64,000 nt of DNA from Gordonia tangerina (GCF_021556435.1 NZ_JAKGCU010000015.1:1-64000), one strand, 5' to 3'; positions 34,502 through 44,372 are shown, counted from the first letter of the stretch. The notes: generated from the sequence alone by a model not told the origin. A program made the numbers and translations.

Positions 34502-35458
34502 TCACCCCAAGGTCCCGCGGACGAGTCGATCGGCGAAGTCGGGGTGCGCGCCGAGCCATTCGACGACGGCGCCGTCGGGGTCGGACCGATCGTGACGTGC
34601 GACCATCAGGTACTCGAGATCGGCGAGTTCGGCATCCGACAGGATGAGATTGGCGAACATCTGCGCGGCCTTCGGTGCGGCGCCTGCGAATCCCTCCGTG
34701 GCGAAGCTCCAGATTCCCTCGGTGCCGCCCAACGCGCCCAGTGGATCATCGAGGTCGCGGATGTCGAACTCCGCGTAGGCCCAGTGCGGCCGCCAGAGCG
34801 TCACCGCTATGTTGCGTTCATCGACGATCGCCTGCTGCAGGGACCCGAGCATGTCCGCCGTCGAGGAACTGCGAAAGGTCAGATCGCCCAGACCGTATTC
34901 CGGGATGACCCGGTCGGTGACCAGCAATGTCTCACCGGCGCCTGGCTCGATGCCGACCAACGTGTCGTCGTAGGCATCGCTCAGGTCCTTCAGATCGGCA
35001 ATCGACCGGGCCGGAGACGAACTGTTCACCGCGATGGTCAAGGTCGCGTCGTCGTACCAGCAGCCCAGCGATTCCAGCTGGGCTCCGTGTCGATTGACAT
35101 AGGAACTATGCGTCGTGGGCAACCAGACGTCGGGGATGACGTCGATGTCCCCGTGTGCCGTCGCCGAGAACCCGGCCTGCACGTCCACTGTCTTCACCTG
35201 TACGCCGTAGCCGTTCGTCGCGAGGACATTTTTCATCAGGTAAGCGGCAGCGGCAGATTCGTCCCAACCGACGAACGCGCCGATGATGATGTCGCGATCC
35301 CCCACCGGCTCCGCAGTCGCATCGGCGATGCGGTCGGACACCGAGCACGACGAGAACCTGCTTGCCACATCGTCTTCCGGACCGCCACCGCATGCGGCCA
35401 AGGTCAACGTCGCGACCACCACACCCGCGACGGCTCGCCACCACCTTCGTCGCACCAT
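34502..35458 (-). CDS. Glycine-betaine/choline-type ABC substrate-binding lipoprotein
   Basis: 318 residues from ATG 35458, giving a lipoprotein signal MVRRRWWRAVAGVVVATLTL with lipobox LAAC. The mature part matches OpuAC/ProX-like proteins: IIIGAFVGWDESAAAAYLMKNVL, DVIPDVWLPTTH, LVGIEPGAGETLL and VTLWRPHWAYAEFDIRDLDDP, where Trp residues of FVGWDE, DVWLP and LWRPHW form the aromatic box for quaternary amines. No permease or ATPase gene is nearby, so it is an orphan or serves a transporter elsewhere. A longer frame to 35596 is rejected. Confidence 0.88.
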   Translation of the reverse strand: MVRRRWWRAVAGVVVATLTLAACGGGPEDDVASRFSSCSVSDRIADATAEPVGDRDIIIGAFVGWDESAAAAYLMKNVLATNGYGVQVKTVDVQAGFSATAHGDIDVIPDVWLPTTHSSYVNRHGAQLESLGCWYDDATLTIAVNSSSPARSIADLKDLSDAYDDTLVGIEPGAGETLLVTDRVIPEYGLGDLTFRSSSTADMLGSLQQAIVDERNIAVTLWRPHWAYAEFDIRDLDDPLGALGGTEGIWSFATEGFAGAAPKAAQMFANLILSDAELADLEYLMVARHDRSDPDGAVVEWLGAHPDFADRLVRGTLG

Positions 35459-35635
35459 CGCGTCCCAACTCGGGTCACCAGTGGCCGGAGCCGTCGGTAT
35501 CCATGGGGCACTCCCGATGCTGAGTTGGCCTCGAATGCCAACGGTCACATGGTACCCCCGCAGCGAGACCCGCCGCTCCCGTCTCGCCGCAGGCAATCAG
35601 CTGCCCGCACCGCGCGTACGGCCTAACCTGAACCC

Positions 35636-36013
35636 ATGATCACCGCCATGCACACGTTGATCTACTGCGATGACCCCGAGGCCGCACGCGCCTTCTTCCG
35701 CGATGTGCTCGGATTCCCCTACGCCGACACCGGCGGGGGCTGGTTGATCTTCCGGACCGGCCCCAGCGAGTTGGGCGCACATCCGAGCTCGTGGGAGTAC
35801 CAGGGCACGACCGGCGGCACCGATCAACGTTTCGACGTCTCCTTCATGTGCGACGACCTCGTCACGACCATGGCCGATCTGACGGCGAAAGGCGCACAGT
35901 TCGTCGGCGAACCCGTCGACGAACCGTGGGGTGTGACCATCGGCGTCACGGTGCCCGGCGCAGGGCAGATCACGATCTACGAACCGAAGTACGATCCACC
36001 CGCCCTCGCGTGA
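35636..36013 (+). CDS. VOC (glyoxalase/dioxygenase) superfamily protein
   Basis: 125 residues forming a single vicinal-oxygen-chelate module pair: MHTLIYCDDPEAARAFFRDVLGFPYADTGG, then FDVSFMCDDLVTTMADLTAKGAQF and ITIYEPKYDPP. Metal ligands would be His near the start and Glu in IYEP. Members include glyoxalases and antibiotic-resistance proteins; no function can be assigned. ATG 35636 is divergent from the betaine-binding protein; 9 bases separate its stop from that of the convergent copper oxidase. Confidence 0.85.
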   Translation: MITAMHTLIYCDDPEAARAFFRDVLGFPYADTGGGWLIFRTGPSELGAHPSSWEYQGTTGGTDQRFDVSFMCDDLVTTMADLTAKGAQFVGEPVDEPWGVTIGVTVPGAGQITIYEPKYDPPALA

Positions 36014-36022
36014 GCGCGAACC

Positions 36023-37885
36023 TCACGACACCACTCGGTAGCGCAGCATCATGTCGTGGTCTTCGTGATCGAGGATGTGGCAGTGCCAGACATATCCCTG
36101 TAGGTCCTTGGTCACCATGCCGTGCACCGGCGTAGCTGCGGCGTGGCGGTGCTGTCCCGATGCGGATGGCGCCACCGCATGTCCACCCGACGGCCGGGTC
36201 CACGATTGTGTCGGATCGGAGGAGAAGATCGCGTCCGGATCGAACCCGAGCTCGTCGGCCGTCGGGAACCGCACGACAATCGAGGTGACGTGGCCACCGA
36301 CGGCGTGCACCGTGTCCTTCCAGCCGGCCTCCCACGCGGCCGGACCGCGCATCGGTCCGGCGTAGAACGCGCTCGGATCCGGAGCCCAGCGAGTACCGAT
36401 CGGAGGTTGCGGATTCGCGGCTTGATACGCGACAGTGCGCAACGGCCGACGCCCCAGGATGCGGAACATGACCAGGTGCAGATGAATCGGATGAGGGTCC
36501 GGGGTGATGTTGATGATGTCCCAGCGCTCCGTTGTGCCCGCGCGCGGCTTCTCGATCTGCGGATCGGCGTAGCGCAGATTGTTCAACGACATGATGGCCG
36601 GCGGGACGCGCAGCTCGTAGGGCTGCGAGACGCTGACGTGCCGGACCCGCTGTGGTGTCGCGATCGGCGGGATGCGGGCCGGTTGTCCCCGACCGCCGCG
36701 CAGCGTCGTCGGTACCGGCCGTCGGTCACCGCGGTCGGCGCCTGCTACGAACCGGCAGAACCGGGACATCACGACCTCACCGAGCATGGCCGCCTGAAAC
36801 GGTGGTGCCAGGTCGTTGCACAGTTCCACCGTCTCCCCTGGCGCCAGCGAGCTGAAATCGACGAGCAGATCAAAACGCTCCGCCGGCGCCGCGGCGAATG
36901 AGCGAGTCCGAACCGGCGCATTGAGCAGACCGCCCTCGTTGCCGATCACCCAGAACGGCATGCGGTTGGAGAAGAACAGATTCCAGACCGAGAACGACGC
37001 CGCGTTGATCAGTCGGAACCGGTACAGCCCGCGATCGACCGTCATCGTCGGCCACACCTTGCCGTTCACCAGACCGCGGTCACCGACCGCGCCACCCTCC
37101 CACATACCCTGCGGCACAACCGGTGTCGAGCGCAATGACTGATGCCCGTCCACGCGGAAGATCTTCTCCTGCAGAATCAACGGGATCTCGTGTTCGCCGG
37201 CCGGCAGGCCCAGCGGATTGCCCGATGTCCCCGTGTCGTGGCCGTCGCGCAGTAAATACATCCCGGCCAGGCCGGCGTAGACGTTGGCACGCGTGATCGC
37301 CATCGCGTGGTCGTGATACCAGAGGTGCCCGGCTTCCTGGCGGTTGGGGAACTCGAACACTGCGGTGCCGTGGTGGGGCAGCATCAGGCGCTCCGGGTTA
37401 CCGTCGAACTCCGGCGGAGTGACCCCGCCGTGCAGGTGCATCGAGGTGACGGGTTGGCCTCGATAGCGTTCGGTCACTCCGTGCAGCGAGGTGTCCAGAT
37501 CCGCCGCGAAGATGTGTTCGGCGAGTTCGCTGCGATAGTGCACAGTGGTCTGCTCACCGACATGCGCCTCGACGGTGGGGCCCAGGTATGGCTCGTCGTT
37601 GTAGGCCATCGTCGGCACCCTCGGCTGATCCCGGTGGAATCTGGTGCTCGTGGTGCGCGCGACGATCTCGATCGGCTGCGTCGGCGATGAGGTGATGGTG
37701 CTCGGCACCGACATTTCGTCGACGTACTTGACCATCTCCGGCGAATGGAAGATGGTGGGCAGCTTGATCGGTGGCGCCGGATCGGCACCTGCCGGCCCGG
37801 CACCGACGCGCCCCACCAACACCCCCGAGGCAGCGGCCGACGCTGCCCCCCACAGGAATCGACGACGATTCATCCTCTGGCCCAT
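36023..37885 (-). CDS. Tat-exported multicopper oxidase (CotA/bilirubin-oxidase-like)
   Basis: 620 residues. Tat signal MNRRRFLWGAASAAASG at residues 5-21. Copper sites are all visible: MHLHGGV and LWYHDHAMA in the first domain, HPIHLHLVMF and WHCHILDHEDHDMM at the end, giving the trinuclear centre and the type 1 copper with Cys in HCH and an axial Met. Such laccase-like enzymes oxidise phenols or metals with O2, often for copper tolerance. Start ATG 37885 has AGGGGGGA upstream; the longer frame to 38686 is antisense to the regulator. Divergent TetR gene with shared operator. Confidence 0.92.
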   Translation of the reverse strand: MGQRMNRRRFLWGAASAAASGVLVGRVGAGPAGADPAPPIKLPTIFHSPEMVKYVDEMSVPSTITSSPTQPIEIVARTTSTRFHRDQPRVPTMAYNDEPYLGPTVEAHVGEQTTVHYRSELAEHIFAADLDTSLHGVTERYRGQPVTSMHLHGGVTPPEFDGNPERLMLPHHGTAVFEFPNRQEAGHLWYHDHAMAITRANVYAGLAGMYLLRDGHDTGTSGNPLGLPAGEHEIPLILQEKIFRVDGHQSLRSTPVVPQGMWEGGAVGDRGLVNGKVWPTMTVDRGLYRFRLINAASFSVWNLFFSNRMPFWVIGNEGGLLNAPVRTRSFAAAPAERFDLLVDFSSLAPGETVELCNDLAPPFQAAMLGEVVMSRFCRFVAGADRGDRRPVPTTLRGGRGQPARIPPIATPQRVRHVSVSQPYELRVPPAIMSLNNLRYADPQIEKPRAGTTERWDIINITPDPHPIHLHLVMFRILGRRPLRTVAYQAANPQPPIGTRWAPDPSAFYAGPMRGPAAWEAGWKDTVHAVGGHVTSIVVRFPTADELGFDPDAIFSSDPTQSWTRPSGGHAVAPSASGQHRHAAATPVHGMVTKDLQGYVWHCHILDHEDHDMMLRYRVVS

Positions 37886-37921
37886 TCGGTTCCCCCCTGC
37901 TCGGCCACGTCGAGACCGATG

Positions 37922-37942
37922 AACCATACCATCGGTATGGTT
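37922..37942. promoter_or_regulatory. TetR operator between multicopper oxidase and regulator
   Basis: AACCATACC (37922-37930), spacer ATC, GGTATGGTT (37934-37942): a perfect 9-3-9 palindrome in the 141-base divergent gap, 37 bases before the oxidase start. Size and symmetry are typical for a TetR dimer site, so the regulator at 38027 probably controls the oxidase and itself. Confidence 0.8.
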
Positions 37943-38026
37943 TGGCGCCATCCCGTGTCCGGTCCGCCCGGGCGTTGCCTCGGTCGCGACCATCACCCGC
38001 GTCGGTCTGAGAGAATCGACCGACCG

Positions 38027-38635
38027 ATGACCAGCTCCCGCCGCACCAGACGTCTCAGCGCCACCGACTGGGTGGACGCTGCGTTGGCACTGGTCACCTC
38101 CGACGGTGCGCATGCGGTCACCATCGCCCGTCTGTGCACGACGCTGAAGGTCACGAAGGGCAGCTTCTACTGGCACTTCGACGACCTCGACGCACTGCGA
38201 GAGGCCATGGCGGTGCGCTGGCAGACAATGAACCGTCAACGCGTCGCCGACCTCGAAGCCTTGTCCGAGCTGCCGCCCGACGAGCGTCTCGCCGCGCTGT
38301 CGACGATGCTGGTCGGCGACGACCATCTGACGGTGGAGCGCGCCATCCGGAGTTGGGCGCGCAGCAACGACGAGGTCGCGCACACGGTTCGCAGCATCGA
38401 CGAGGAAATCTTCGCCGCGGTCGATGCCACCCTGCGCGAACTCCAGCTGAGCCCGCGCCGAGCCCGCGTGTTGGCCGGGCTGCTGGTGTACGCCGGAATC
38501 GGTTACATCCACGGCCACGAGGGGCTCCCGCGCATTTCTGCGCAGGACGTGCAGCACACACTTCCCGGGCTGTTGTCGTTCACCGCCGGGCAGCCACCGA
38601 CCGAGACAGACCCGGACGGCTCGCCGGATCACTGA
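38027..38635 (+). CDS. TetR-family transcriptional regulator
   Basis: 202 residues from ATG 38027. N-terminal helix-turn-helix: DWVDAALALVTSDGAHAVTIARLCTTLKVTKGSFYWHFDDLDALREAMA, with the typical GSFYWHF recognition part. The C-terminal ligand domain includes VERAIRSWARSNDEVAHTVRSIDEE and a hydrophobic helix VLAGLLVYAGIGYIHG. Ligand unknown. Divergent from the copper oxidase across the 9-3-9 operator. Confidence 0.9.
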   Translation: MTSSRRTRRLSATDWVDAALALVTSDGAHAVTIARLCTTLKVTKGSFYWHFDDLDALREAMAVRWQTMNRQRVADLEALSELPPDERLAALSTMLVGDDHLTVERAIRSWARSNDEVAHTVRSIDEEIFAAVDATLRELQLSPRRARVLAGLLVYAGIGYIHGHEGLPRISAQDVQHTLPGLLSFTAGQPPTETDPDGSPDH

Positions 38636-38707
38636 GGCAACAATGCCGAGTTCCCCGCACAACTCGTGGTCCCGCACAGCGCGCATCCGTCGGCGGACGC
38701 AGCCGGC

Positions 38708-40375
38708 TCAGCGCTCGGTGACAACGCCTCCAGCGACATGCCACACGCGATTCGTACGCACTGTGGAGAGCATGCGCCGATCGTGGGTGACCAACAGCAG
38801 CGCCCCGTCGTACGACTCGAGCGCGGACTCCAACTGTTCGATTGCCGGGAGGTCGAGGTGGTTGGTGGGCTCGTCGAGCACCAGGACATTGGTGCCGCGG
38901 GCCTGAAGCAACGCCAGCGCCGCCCGGGTGCGCTCCCCCGGCGACACATCGTCCACGCTCCGCCCGACATGGTCGGCTCGCAGTCCGAACTTCGCCAGCA
39001 GCGTGCGGACCTCGGCCGAGGTGTACTCCGGCACGAGCTCGCCGAATCGATCGACGAGCGGTGCGGCGCCGGCGAATCGGCCCCGCGCCTGGTCGATCTC
39101 GCCGATCGCGACATTGGTGCCGAGCTGCGCGGTGCCCACGTCGGGGCCGATCACGCCGAGCAGCAGTCTCAGCAGGGTCGATTTGCCCGCGCCGTTGGGT
39201 CCCGTGATTCCGATGCGGTCGCCGGCATCGACTTGCAACGACACTGGCCCGAGCGTGAAATCGCCGTGTCTGACGACCGCATTGTTCAGCGTCGCCACCA
39301 CTGAACTCGATCGGGGTGCGGCCCCGATCGTGAATTCGAGAACCCATTCCTTACGCGGCTCGACGACCTCCTCGAGACGTGCGATCCGACTCTCCATCTG
39401 CCGGACCTTCTGTGCCTGCTTCTCACTCGACTCGGTCGCCGCGCGGCGTCGGATCTTGTCGTTGTCGGGCGCCTTGCGTATCGCGTTCCGGGTGCCCTGG
39501 GAGGACCACTCACGTTGGGTCCTCGCGCGCGCCACCAGGTCCGCCTTCTTCTCGGCGTACTCCTCGTACTCCTCGCGCCGATGCCGCCGTGCGACCTCAC
39601 GCTCTTCCAGGTAGCTCTCGTATCCGCCGCCGTAGACGGTGTTGGTGTGCTGTGCCAGATCGAGTTCGACGACCCGGGTCACGCTGCGCGCCAAGAATTC
39701 CCGATCGTGACTGACCAGCACCACCCCACCCCGCATGCCGCCGACCAGGTCCTCCAGCCTCGCGAGCCCGTCGAGATCGAGATCGTTGGTCGGTTCGTCG
39801 AGCAGGACGATGTCGAACCGTGAGCACAGCAGCGCGGCCAAGCCGACCCGGGCGGCCTGGCCACCCGACAGGACGTCCATCAGGACTGCGCCTGGTTCGA
39901 CGGCGTCGACGTCGAGGCCCAGATCGGCCAGTACGCCGGGCAACCGGTCGTCGAGATCGGCGGCGCCGGTCGCGAGCCAGTGATCGAGTGCGGCGGCGTA
40001 GACGTCGGCTGGATCGTCGGGTCCGGATGATGCTGCCGGATCGTCGGCGAGCGCAGCCGCCGCGACGTCCATCGCCGCGGTGGCCGCGGCGCACCCGGTT
40101 CGGCGCGCGACGTACTGCGCGACGGTCTCCCCCGGGACGCGCTCATGCTCTTGCGGCAACCAGCCGACGAAGGCGTCGGCCGGTGATCTCGTCACCGAGC
40201 CCGCGAGGGGCGCCAGGTCGCCGGCCAGCACCCGTAGCAGCGTCGACTTGCCGGCGCCGTTGGCGCCGACGACCCCCACCACGTCACCCGGCGCGACCGT
40301 GAGATCGAGGTGGTCGAACAGTACGCGGTGGGCGTAGCCGCCGGAGAGATCCTTGGCGACGAGAGTGGCGGTCAT
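38708..40375 (-). CDS. ABC-F family ATPase
   Basis: 555 residues, two ABC domains and no membrane part. First domain: Walker A GANGAGKST, signature LSGGQAARV, Walker B IVLLDEPTNDLD. Linker rich in Arg/Glu (EEREVARRHRREEYEEYAEKKADL) as in ABC-F proteins. Second domain: GPNGAGKST, SPGERTRAAL (signature with SPGE in place of SGGQ), VLVLDEPTNHLD. ABC-F proteins act on the ribosome, in translation control or antibiotic resistance. Start ATG 40375; a frame extended to 40894 runs through the tRNA gene and is rejected. Confidence 0.93.
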   Translation of the reverse strand: MTATLVAKDLSGGYAHRVLFDHLDLTVAPGDVVGVVGANGAGKSTLLRVLAGDLAPLAGSVTRSPADAFVGWLPQEHERVPGETVAQYVARRTGCAAATAAMDVAAAALADDPAASSGPDDPADVYAAALDHWLATGAADLDDRLPGVLADLGLDVDAVEPGAVLMDVLSGGQAARVGLAALLCSRFDIVLLDEPTNDLDLDGLARLEDLVGGMRGGVVLVSHDREFLARSVTRVVELDLAQHTNTVYGGGYESYLEEREVARRHRREEYEEYAEKKADLVARARTQREWSSQGTRNAIRKAPDNDKIRRRAATESSEKQAQKVRQMESRIARLEEVVEPRKEWVLEFTIGAAPRSSSVVATLNNAVVRHGDFTLGPVSLQVDAGDRIGITGPNGAGKSTLLRLLLGVIGPDVGTAQLGTNVAIGEIDQARGRFAGAAPLVDRFGELVPEYTSAEVRTLLAKFGLRADHVGRSVDDVSPGERTRAALALLQARGTNVLVLDEPTNHLDLPAIEQLESALESYDGALLLVTHDRRMLSTVRTNRVWHVAGGVVTER

Positions 40376-40492
40376 GGGCACCATCGTCGCACTCGTCGTC
40401 GAACATCGAGACCCCGACGGGATCGGCTGCGAACGACTGAACAGTCGGTGAACCCCCTTGCCCTTGCCGTCCCGCTCGATTCGGATGGATGC

Positions 40493-40714
40493 ATGAGCGA
40501 CGAGTTGTTCGAACACGAGACCACGACCGAGATGACGCGCGAAGAAGCCGCACAACGTCTGCGCGACCTCGCCGATGCGATTTCGCGCCACAACGAGGTG
40601 TCCTACGTCGAGAACAACAAGACCGTGCGGGTCGACATCCCGCCGATGGTGCGGTTGACGGTCGAGATCGAGCGTGGCGACGAGTCCGAGATCGAAATCG
40701 AGATCTCTTGGTAG
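40493..40714 (+). CDS. amphi-Trp domain protein
   Basis: 73 residues. The whole protein fits the small amphi-Trp family: MSDELFEHETTTEMTREEAAQRLRDLADAI, a polar middle, VDIPPMVRLTVEIERGDESEIEIEISW, ending with the Trp that names the domain. Strongly acidic. Function unknown. Divergent from the ABC-F gene with 117 bases between them, and followed by the long hairpin at 40781. Confidence 0.8.
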   Translation: MSDELFEHETTTEMTREEAAQRLRDLADAISRHNEVSYVENNKTVRVDIPPMVRLTVEIERGDESEIEIEISW

Positions 40715-40780
40715 GTGTGACTGGCTGACCAACTCCGATCTGGCCACCGTCGGCGGCGCGGGTCGGGCACATAGGCCAAG

Positions 40781-40824
40781 ACAGGGAGAAGCCCGCTTCG
40801 ACGATGAAGCGGGCTTCTCCCTGT
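40781..40824. terminator. Perfect 19-bp hairpin between amphi-Trp gene and tRNA-Ala
   Basis: ACAGGGAGAAGCCCGCTTC (40781-40799) pairs perfectly with 40806-40824 across a six-base loop. It starts 3 bases beyond the 3' end of the tRNA on the minus strand and can end transcription from both sides. No strong T-run is present. Confidence 0.75.
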
Positions 40825-40827
40825 TTG

Positions 40828-40900
40828 TGGAGCTAAGGGGACTCGAACCCCTGACCCCCACACTGCCAGTGTGGTGCGCTACCAGCTGCGCCATAGCCCC
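40828..40900 (-). tRNA. tRNA-Ala (anticodon GGC)
   Basis: 73 bases. Minus strand starts GGGGCTATGGCGCAGCTGGT and ends TTAGCTCCA. The acceptor stem GGGGCTA/TAGCTCC has one G-U pair, the D arm is GCGC..GCGC, the anticodon stem is CACAC/GTGTG with loop TGGCAG giving GGC, and the T arm is CAGGGGTTCGAGTCCCCT. CCA is not encoded. Reads GCC, a very common Ala codon in high-G+C genes. Confidence 0.97.
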
Positions 40901-41005
40901 GTCTTCTGTTGTTCACCCCGTTTCGAGGGCAAAGGCGAAATTACACCATCGCTCCGACTCCGACCAAATCGCCTGGACGGCTACCTGGGACCGGAGTCAC
41001 CGACC

Positions 41006-41758
41006 TCAGCCCTGCTCGTTCAGCAGCTGGTCCAGCCAGCCCGTGCCGTCCATGATGCCGTTCACCGGCTCGCCGCCGGACAGCACCGTCGGCGTGGCCA
41101 CCTGCCCGCCGGTGGCCTTCGCCAGCTGGTTCCGCGACTGTTCGGAGGCCTCCGTCGCCTCGGTCACCCTGGCGCCGTCCGCGACACACTGCTGGGTCTG
41201 TGGTGAGGCACCCTGCGCGCCCGCCAGCCGAGCCATGTCCGCGTTGCTGAGGTCGCTGTCCCCGCCTTCTTCCGGCTGATTGGTGAACAGCGCAGTGTGG
41301 AACTTCTCGAAGACTTCTTTGTCCTCTCCGGTGCCGACGCATTGGGCGGCCCCGGCGGCCCGCGTCGAGTAGTCGCCGGATGCCGACCTGTCGTCGAGGA
41401 AGGTGAGCATGTGGTACCGAACCCGCAGCGACCCGTTGTTGATCGCCTCGGTGATGGCGGTGCCCGACTGCTCCTCGAACTCCTGACAGACCGGGCACAT
41501 GAAGTCCTCGAACACGTCGATCGTCTGCGGAGCCGAGGGCTCGCCGATGATCAGTGCGGCGTTCTCGCTGAGCACCGCCTCGTCGACGCCGCCGCCGTCG
41601 TCTTGACTGTTGTTCCACACCAAACCGCCGACGATGAGGGCCACGATGATCGCCACCGCCACCCCACCGAGGATGTACGTGGTGCGGCTCGACGTCGCGC
41701 TCGGCTGGTACTTCGAGTTCGCCGTCGAGGATTTCGGTTTGCGCTTGTCGCTCACCAT
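41006..41758 (-). CDS. DsbA-like thioredoxin-fold membrane-anchored oxidoreductase
   Basis: 250 residues. Basic start, one membrane helix (YILGGVAVAIIVALIVGGLVW), then a DsbA/DsbG-type thioredoxin fold outside the membrane: IIGEPSAPQTIDVFEDFMCPVCQEFEEQ with redox pair C-P-V-C, and cis-Pro loop ATPTVLSGG. Two more Cys (AAQCVG, QQCVAD) may form a structural disulphide. Likely makes or repairs disulphides in exported proteins. Lies downstream of pgm on the same strand with 75 bases between them. Confidence 0.92.
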   Translation of the reverse strand: MVSDKRKPKSSTANSKYQPSATSSRTTYILGGVAVAIIVALIVGGLVWNNSQDDGGGVDEAVLSENAALIIGEPSAPQTIDVFEDFMCPVCQEFEEQSGTAITEAINNGSLRVRYHMLTFLDDRSASGDYSTRAAGAAQCVGTGEDKEVFEKFHTALFTNQPEEGGDSDLSNADMARLAGAQGASPQTQQCVADGARVTEATEASEQSRNQLAKATGGQVATPTVLSGGEPVNGIMDGTGWLDQLLNEQG

Positions 41759-41833
41759 GCCGACTCTAATGCGGCAGCGATAAGAGCTGTCTGAGTTGGT
41801 TCGAGGACTGCGTTGAGCACGCGGCGGTGACCC

Positions 41834-43474
41834 TCAAACCAGTACCGAGTCGACCAGTTCCTGGGCTTGCGCCTGCACCGTCGCGAGGTGATCGGCGCCC
41901 TTGAACGACTCTGCGTAGATCTTGTAGACGTCCTCGGTCCCCGACGGGCGAGCGGCGAACCACGCGTTCTCCGTGGTCACCTTGAGTCCCCCGATCGGCG
42001 CCCCGTTCCCCGGCGCCTCGGTGAGGACGGCCGTGATCGGTTCGCCGGCAAGTTCGGTCGCGCTGACCTGATCGGCCGACAGCTTCCCGAGAAGTGCCTT
42101 CTGTGCCCGTGAGGCCGGCGCGTCGACGCGGGCGTAGGCGCTTTCGCCGTAGCGGTCGGCCAGTTCCCGATAGCGCTGCGACGGTGTCTTGCCGGTCGTC
42201 GCGAGCATCTCCGATGCCAACAGCGCCAGGATGATCCCGTCTTTGTCGGTCGACCACGGCTTGCCGTCGAAGGTGAGAAACGACGCGCCCGCGCTCTCCT
42301 CTCCACCGAACGCGATGCTGCCGTCGAGCAGCCCGTCGACGAACCACTTGAAGCCGACCGGGACCTCGAGCAGTTTGCGGTCGATCCCGGCGACGACCCG
42401 ATCGATCAACGATGAGCTGACCAGGGTCTTGCCCACCGCCGCCTGTGCACCCCAACCCGGGCGGTGCGTGAACAGGTAGTCGATCGCCACCGCCAGGTAA
42501 TGATTCGGATTCATCAAGCCGCCATCGGGGGTCACGATGCCGTGACGGTCGGAGTCGGCGTCGTTACCGGTGGCGATGTCGTAGCGCTCGCGCGCCGAGA
42601 TCAGCGACGCCATCGCGTTCGGCGAGGAGCAGTCCATTCTGATCTTGCCGTCGGTGTCCAGCGTCATGAACCGGAACGTCGGATCGACCGTCGGGTTCAC
42701 CACGGTCAGGTTCGTCAGGTTGTACCGGAACCCGATCTCGGCCCAGTAGCCGACCGACGCACCACCCAATGGATCGGCCCCGATGTGGATACCGGCATCG
42801 CGGATGGCCGACATGTCGACCACCTCCTGAAGATGATCGACATAGGTTGCGGTGTAAGGATATTCGTGGATGAATTCACTGCTGCGGGCGCGTTCGAACG
42901 GAATCCGGTTGACGCCGGAGAGGTTGTCGGCGAGCAGTTCGTTGGCCCGGCGCGCCACCACCGAGGTGATACTCGTGTCGGCCGGCCCACCGCTGGGTGG
43001 GTTGTATTTGAACCCACCGTCGCGCGGCGGGTTGTGCGACGGGGTGACGACGATGCCATCGGCAAGCACACCGGGGTTGGCCTGGTTGAACCGGAGGATG
43101 GCGAAACTCACTGCCGGGGTGGGCGTGAACTTCTCGTTCTCGGCGATGTAAACGGTGACCTCGTTGGCGGTGAGTACCTCGAGTGCGCTGCGCCACGCCG
43201 GAATCGAAAGCGCATGGGTGTCGAAGCCGATGAACAACGGCCCGGTGATCCCCGCCGACCGACGGTACTCCACGATCGCCTGCGTGGTGGCCAGGATGTG
43301 GGCTTCGTTGAACGCCCCGTCGAGGCTGGACCCACGATGACCCGAGGTGCCGAACACCACCTGCTGCATCGGATCGTCGGGGTCGGGCACCCGGTCGTAG
43401 TAGGCCCGCTCGACCGCGGCGACGTCGATCAGGTCCTCGGGGAGCGCCGGTGTTCCTGCTCTCGGATGTGCCAT
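41834..43474 (-). CDS. pgm: Phosphoglucomutase, alpha-D-glucose phosphate specific
   Basis: 546 residues, usual for the bacterial Pgm type. [10 protein letters not shown] near residue 41, active phosphoserine in [13 protein letters not shown], metal loop [10 protein letters not shown], sugar-binding [10 protein letters not shown] and phosphate-binding [15 protein letters not shown]. Interconverts glucose 1-phosphate and glucose 6-phosphate for glycogen, trehalose and cell-wall sugars. Divergent from the hydrolase with a 193-base gap that holds the promoters. Confidence 0.96.
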   Translation of the reverse strand: MAHPRAGTPALPEDLIDVAAVERAYYDRVPDPDDPMQQVVFGTSGHRGSSLDGAFNEAHILATTQAIVEYRRSAGITGPLFIGFDTHALSIPAWRSALEVLTANEVTVYIAENEKFTPTPAVSFAILRFNQANPGVLADGIVVTPSHNPPRDGGFKYNPPSGGPADTSITSVVARRANELLADNLSGVNRIPFERARSSEFIHEYPYTATYVDHLQEVVDMSAIRDAGIHIGADPLGGASVGYWAEIGFRYNLTNLTVVNPTVDPTFRFMTLDTDGKIRMDCSSPNAMASLISARERYDIATGNDADSDRHGIVTPDGGLMNPNHYLAVAIDYLFTHRPGWGAQAAVGKTLVSSSLIDRVVAGIDRKLLEVPVGFKWFVDGLLDGSIAFGGEESAGASFLTFDGKPWSTDKDGIILALLASEMLATTGKTPSQRYRELADRYGESAYARVDAPASRAQKALLGKLSADQVSATELAGEPITAVLTEAPGNGAPIGGLKVTTENAWFAARPSGTEDVYKIYAESFKGADHLATVQAQAQELVDSVLV

Positions 43475-43667
43475 GCCGCAATTCTGCCATCGGAACCGAT
43501 CCGAACGTCGGCATCGTACGAATGATTACTGTGGGCACCGACTCAGCAGGCCCGCCCCCGAGCCCGGACACAGGAGGATCGTCTGGCATGCACGTCGTCG
43601 AGGCACGCACCGTCGCACAGGTGCGCCCACCGGCCACCCGGTCGTCCGCCAGAGCCGGCAGCTCGTC

Positions 43668-44291
43668 GTGCTGAAACGTGATCCGGCGACGTCAGGTTCG
43701 GACCGCACCGAGCTGGTGGTCCTGGTGTTGCCGGGCGGAACGGACCGCAGCTACCGGCCGTTCAGCCCACGCCAGCCGTCAGCGCTGCGGATGTACCCGT
43801 TCACGTGGTCGATCCGGGCGCGCTTTCGCAACCGGGTACGTGTGCACCAGGTGCGCTACCGCTTCTACGGATGGAACGGCGCACAGAACTGTCCGGTCCA
43901 CGACGCCCGCAAGGCACTCGACGATCTGACGCGCGAGCATCCGGGCGTACCGGTGGTCCTCGTCGGCCACTCGATGGGCGGACGGGTGGGTGCGCACCTC
44001 GCGGCCGACAGCCGAGTCGTCGGACTGCTCGCACTGGCACCGTGGTGGCAGCATGCCGATTGGCGTCACATCCGCGACGGCGTCCGGGTGGTCGCGGTAC
44101 ACGGCACCGATGACACTCGGACCTTCGCGCGCCGGACCGAGCGAGGTGTGCACGAACTCGACGAACGCGGGGTGGACGCCACCTTCGTCCCCGTGCCCGA
44201 CGGCAAGCACGCGATGCTCGATCACATCGGACTCTGGCAGAACGCCGCCCTCGATTTCGTCGGCACCGTCCTGCGCGCACATCACCCGTAG
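43668..44291 (+). CDS. Alpha/beta-hydrolase
   Basis: 207 residues from GTG 43668. Compact lipase-like fold: LVVLVLPGGTDRSY with oxyanion loop, nucleophile elbow VLVGHSMGGRVG (Ser near residue 105), acid Asp in VAVHGTDDTRTF and His in PDGKHAMLDHIG. A lid is missing, as in small serine esterases. Substrate unknown. The longer frame from 43473 lies in the promoter region of pgm. Ends about 80 bases before the tmRNA terminator, convergent with it. Confidence 0.85.
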   Translation: MLKRDPATSGSDRTELVVLVLPGGTDRSYRPFSPRQPSALRMYPFTWSIRARFRNRVRVHQVRYRFYGWNGAQNCPVHDARKALDDLTREHPGVPVVLVGHSMGGRVGAHLAADSRVVGLLALAPWWQHADWRHIRDGVRVVAVHGTDDTRTFARRTERGVHELDERGVDATFVPVPDGKHAMLDHIGLWQNAALDFVGTVLRAHHP

Positions 44292-44372
44292 CCCGCGCTC
44301 CCAAACGCCACCAGCACGGCGGTCACGAAAGGCCCTAGACGCGCCTACAAACAAAACCAAGAAAAGCACGAA

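Noticed and set aside
37886..38686. N-terminal extension of the multicopper oxidase
   Set aside because: It would run antisense through the TetR gene; the Tat signal and a good ribosome site fix the start at 37885.
40828..40900. tRNA-Ala as attachment site of an island
   Set aside because: No repeat of its 3' end was seen nearby and both neighbours look like core genes.
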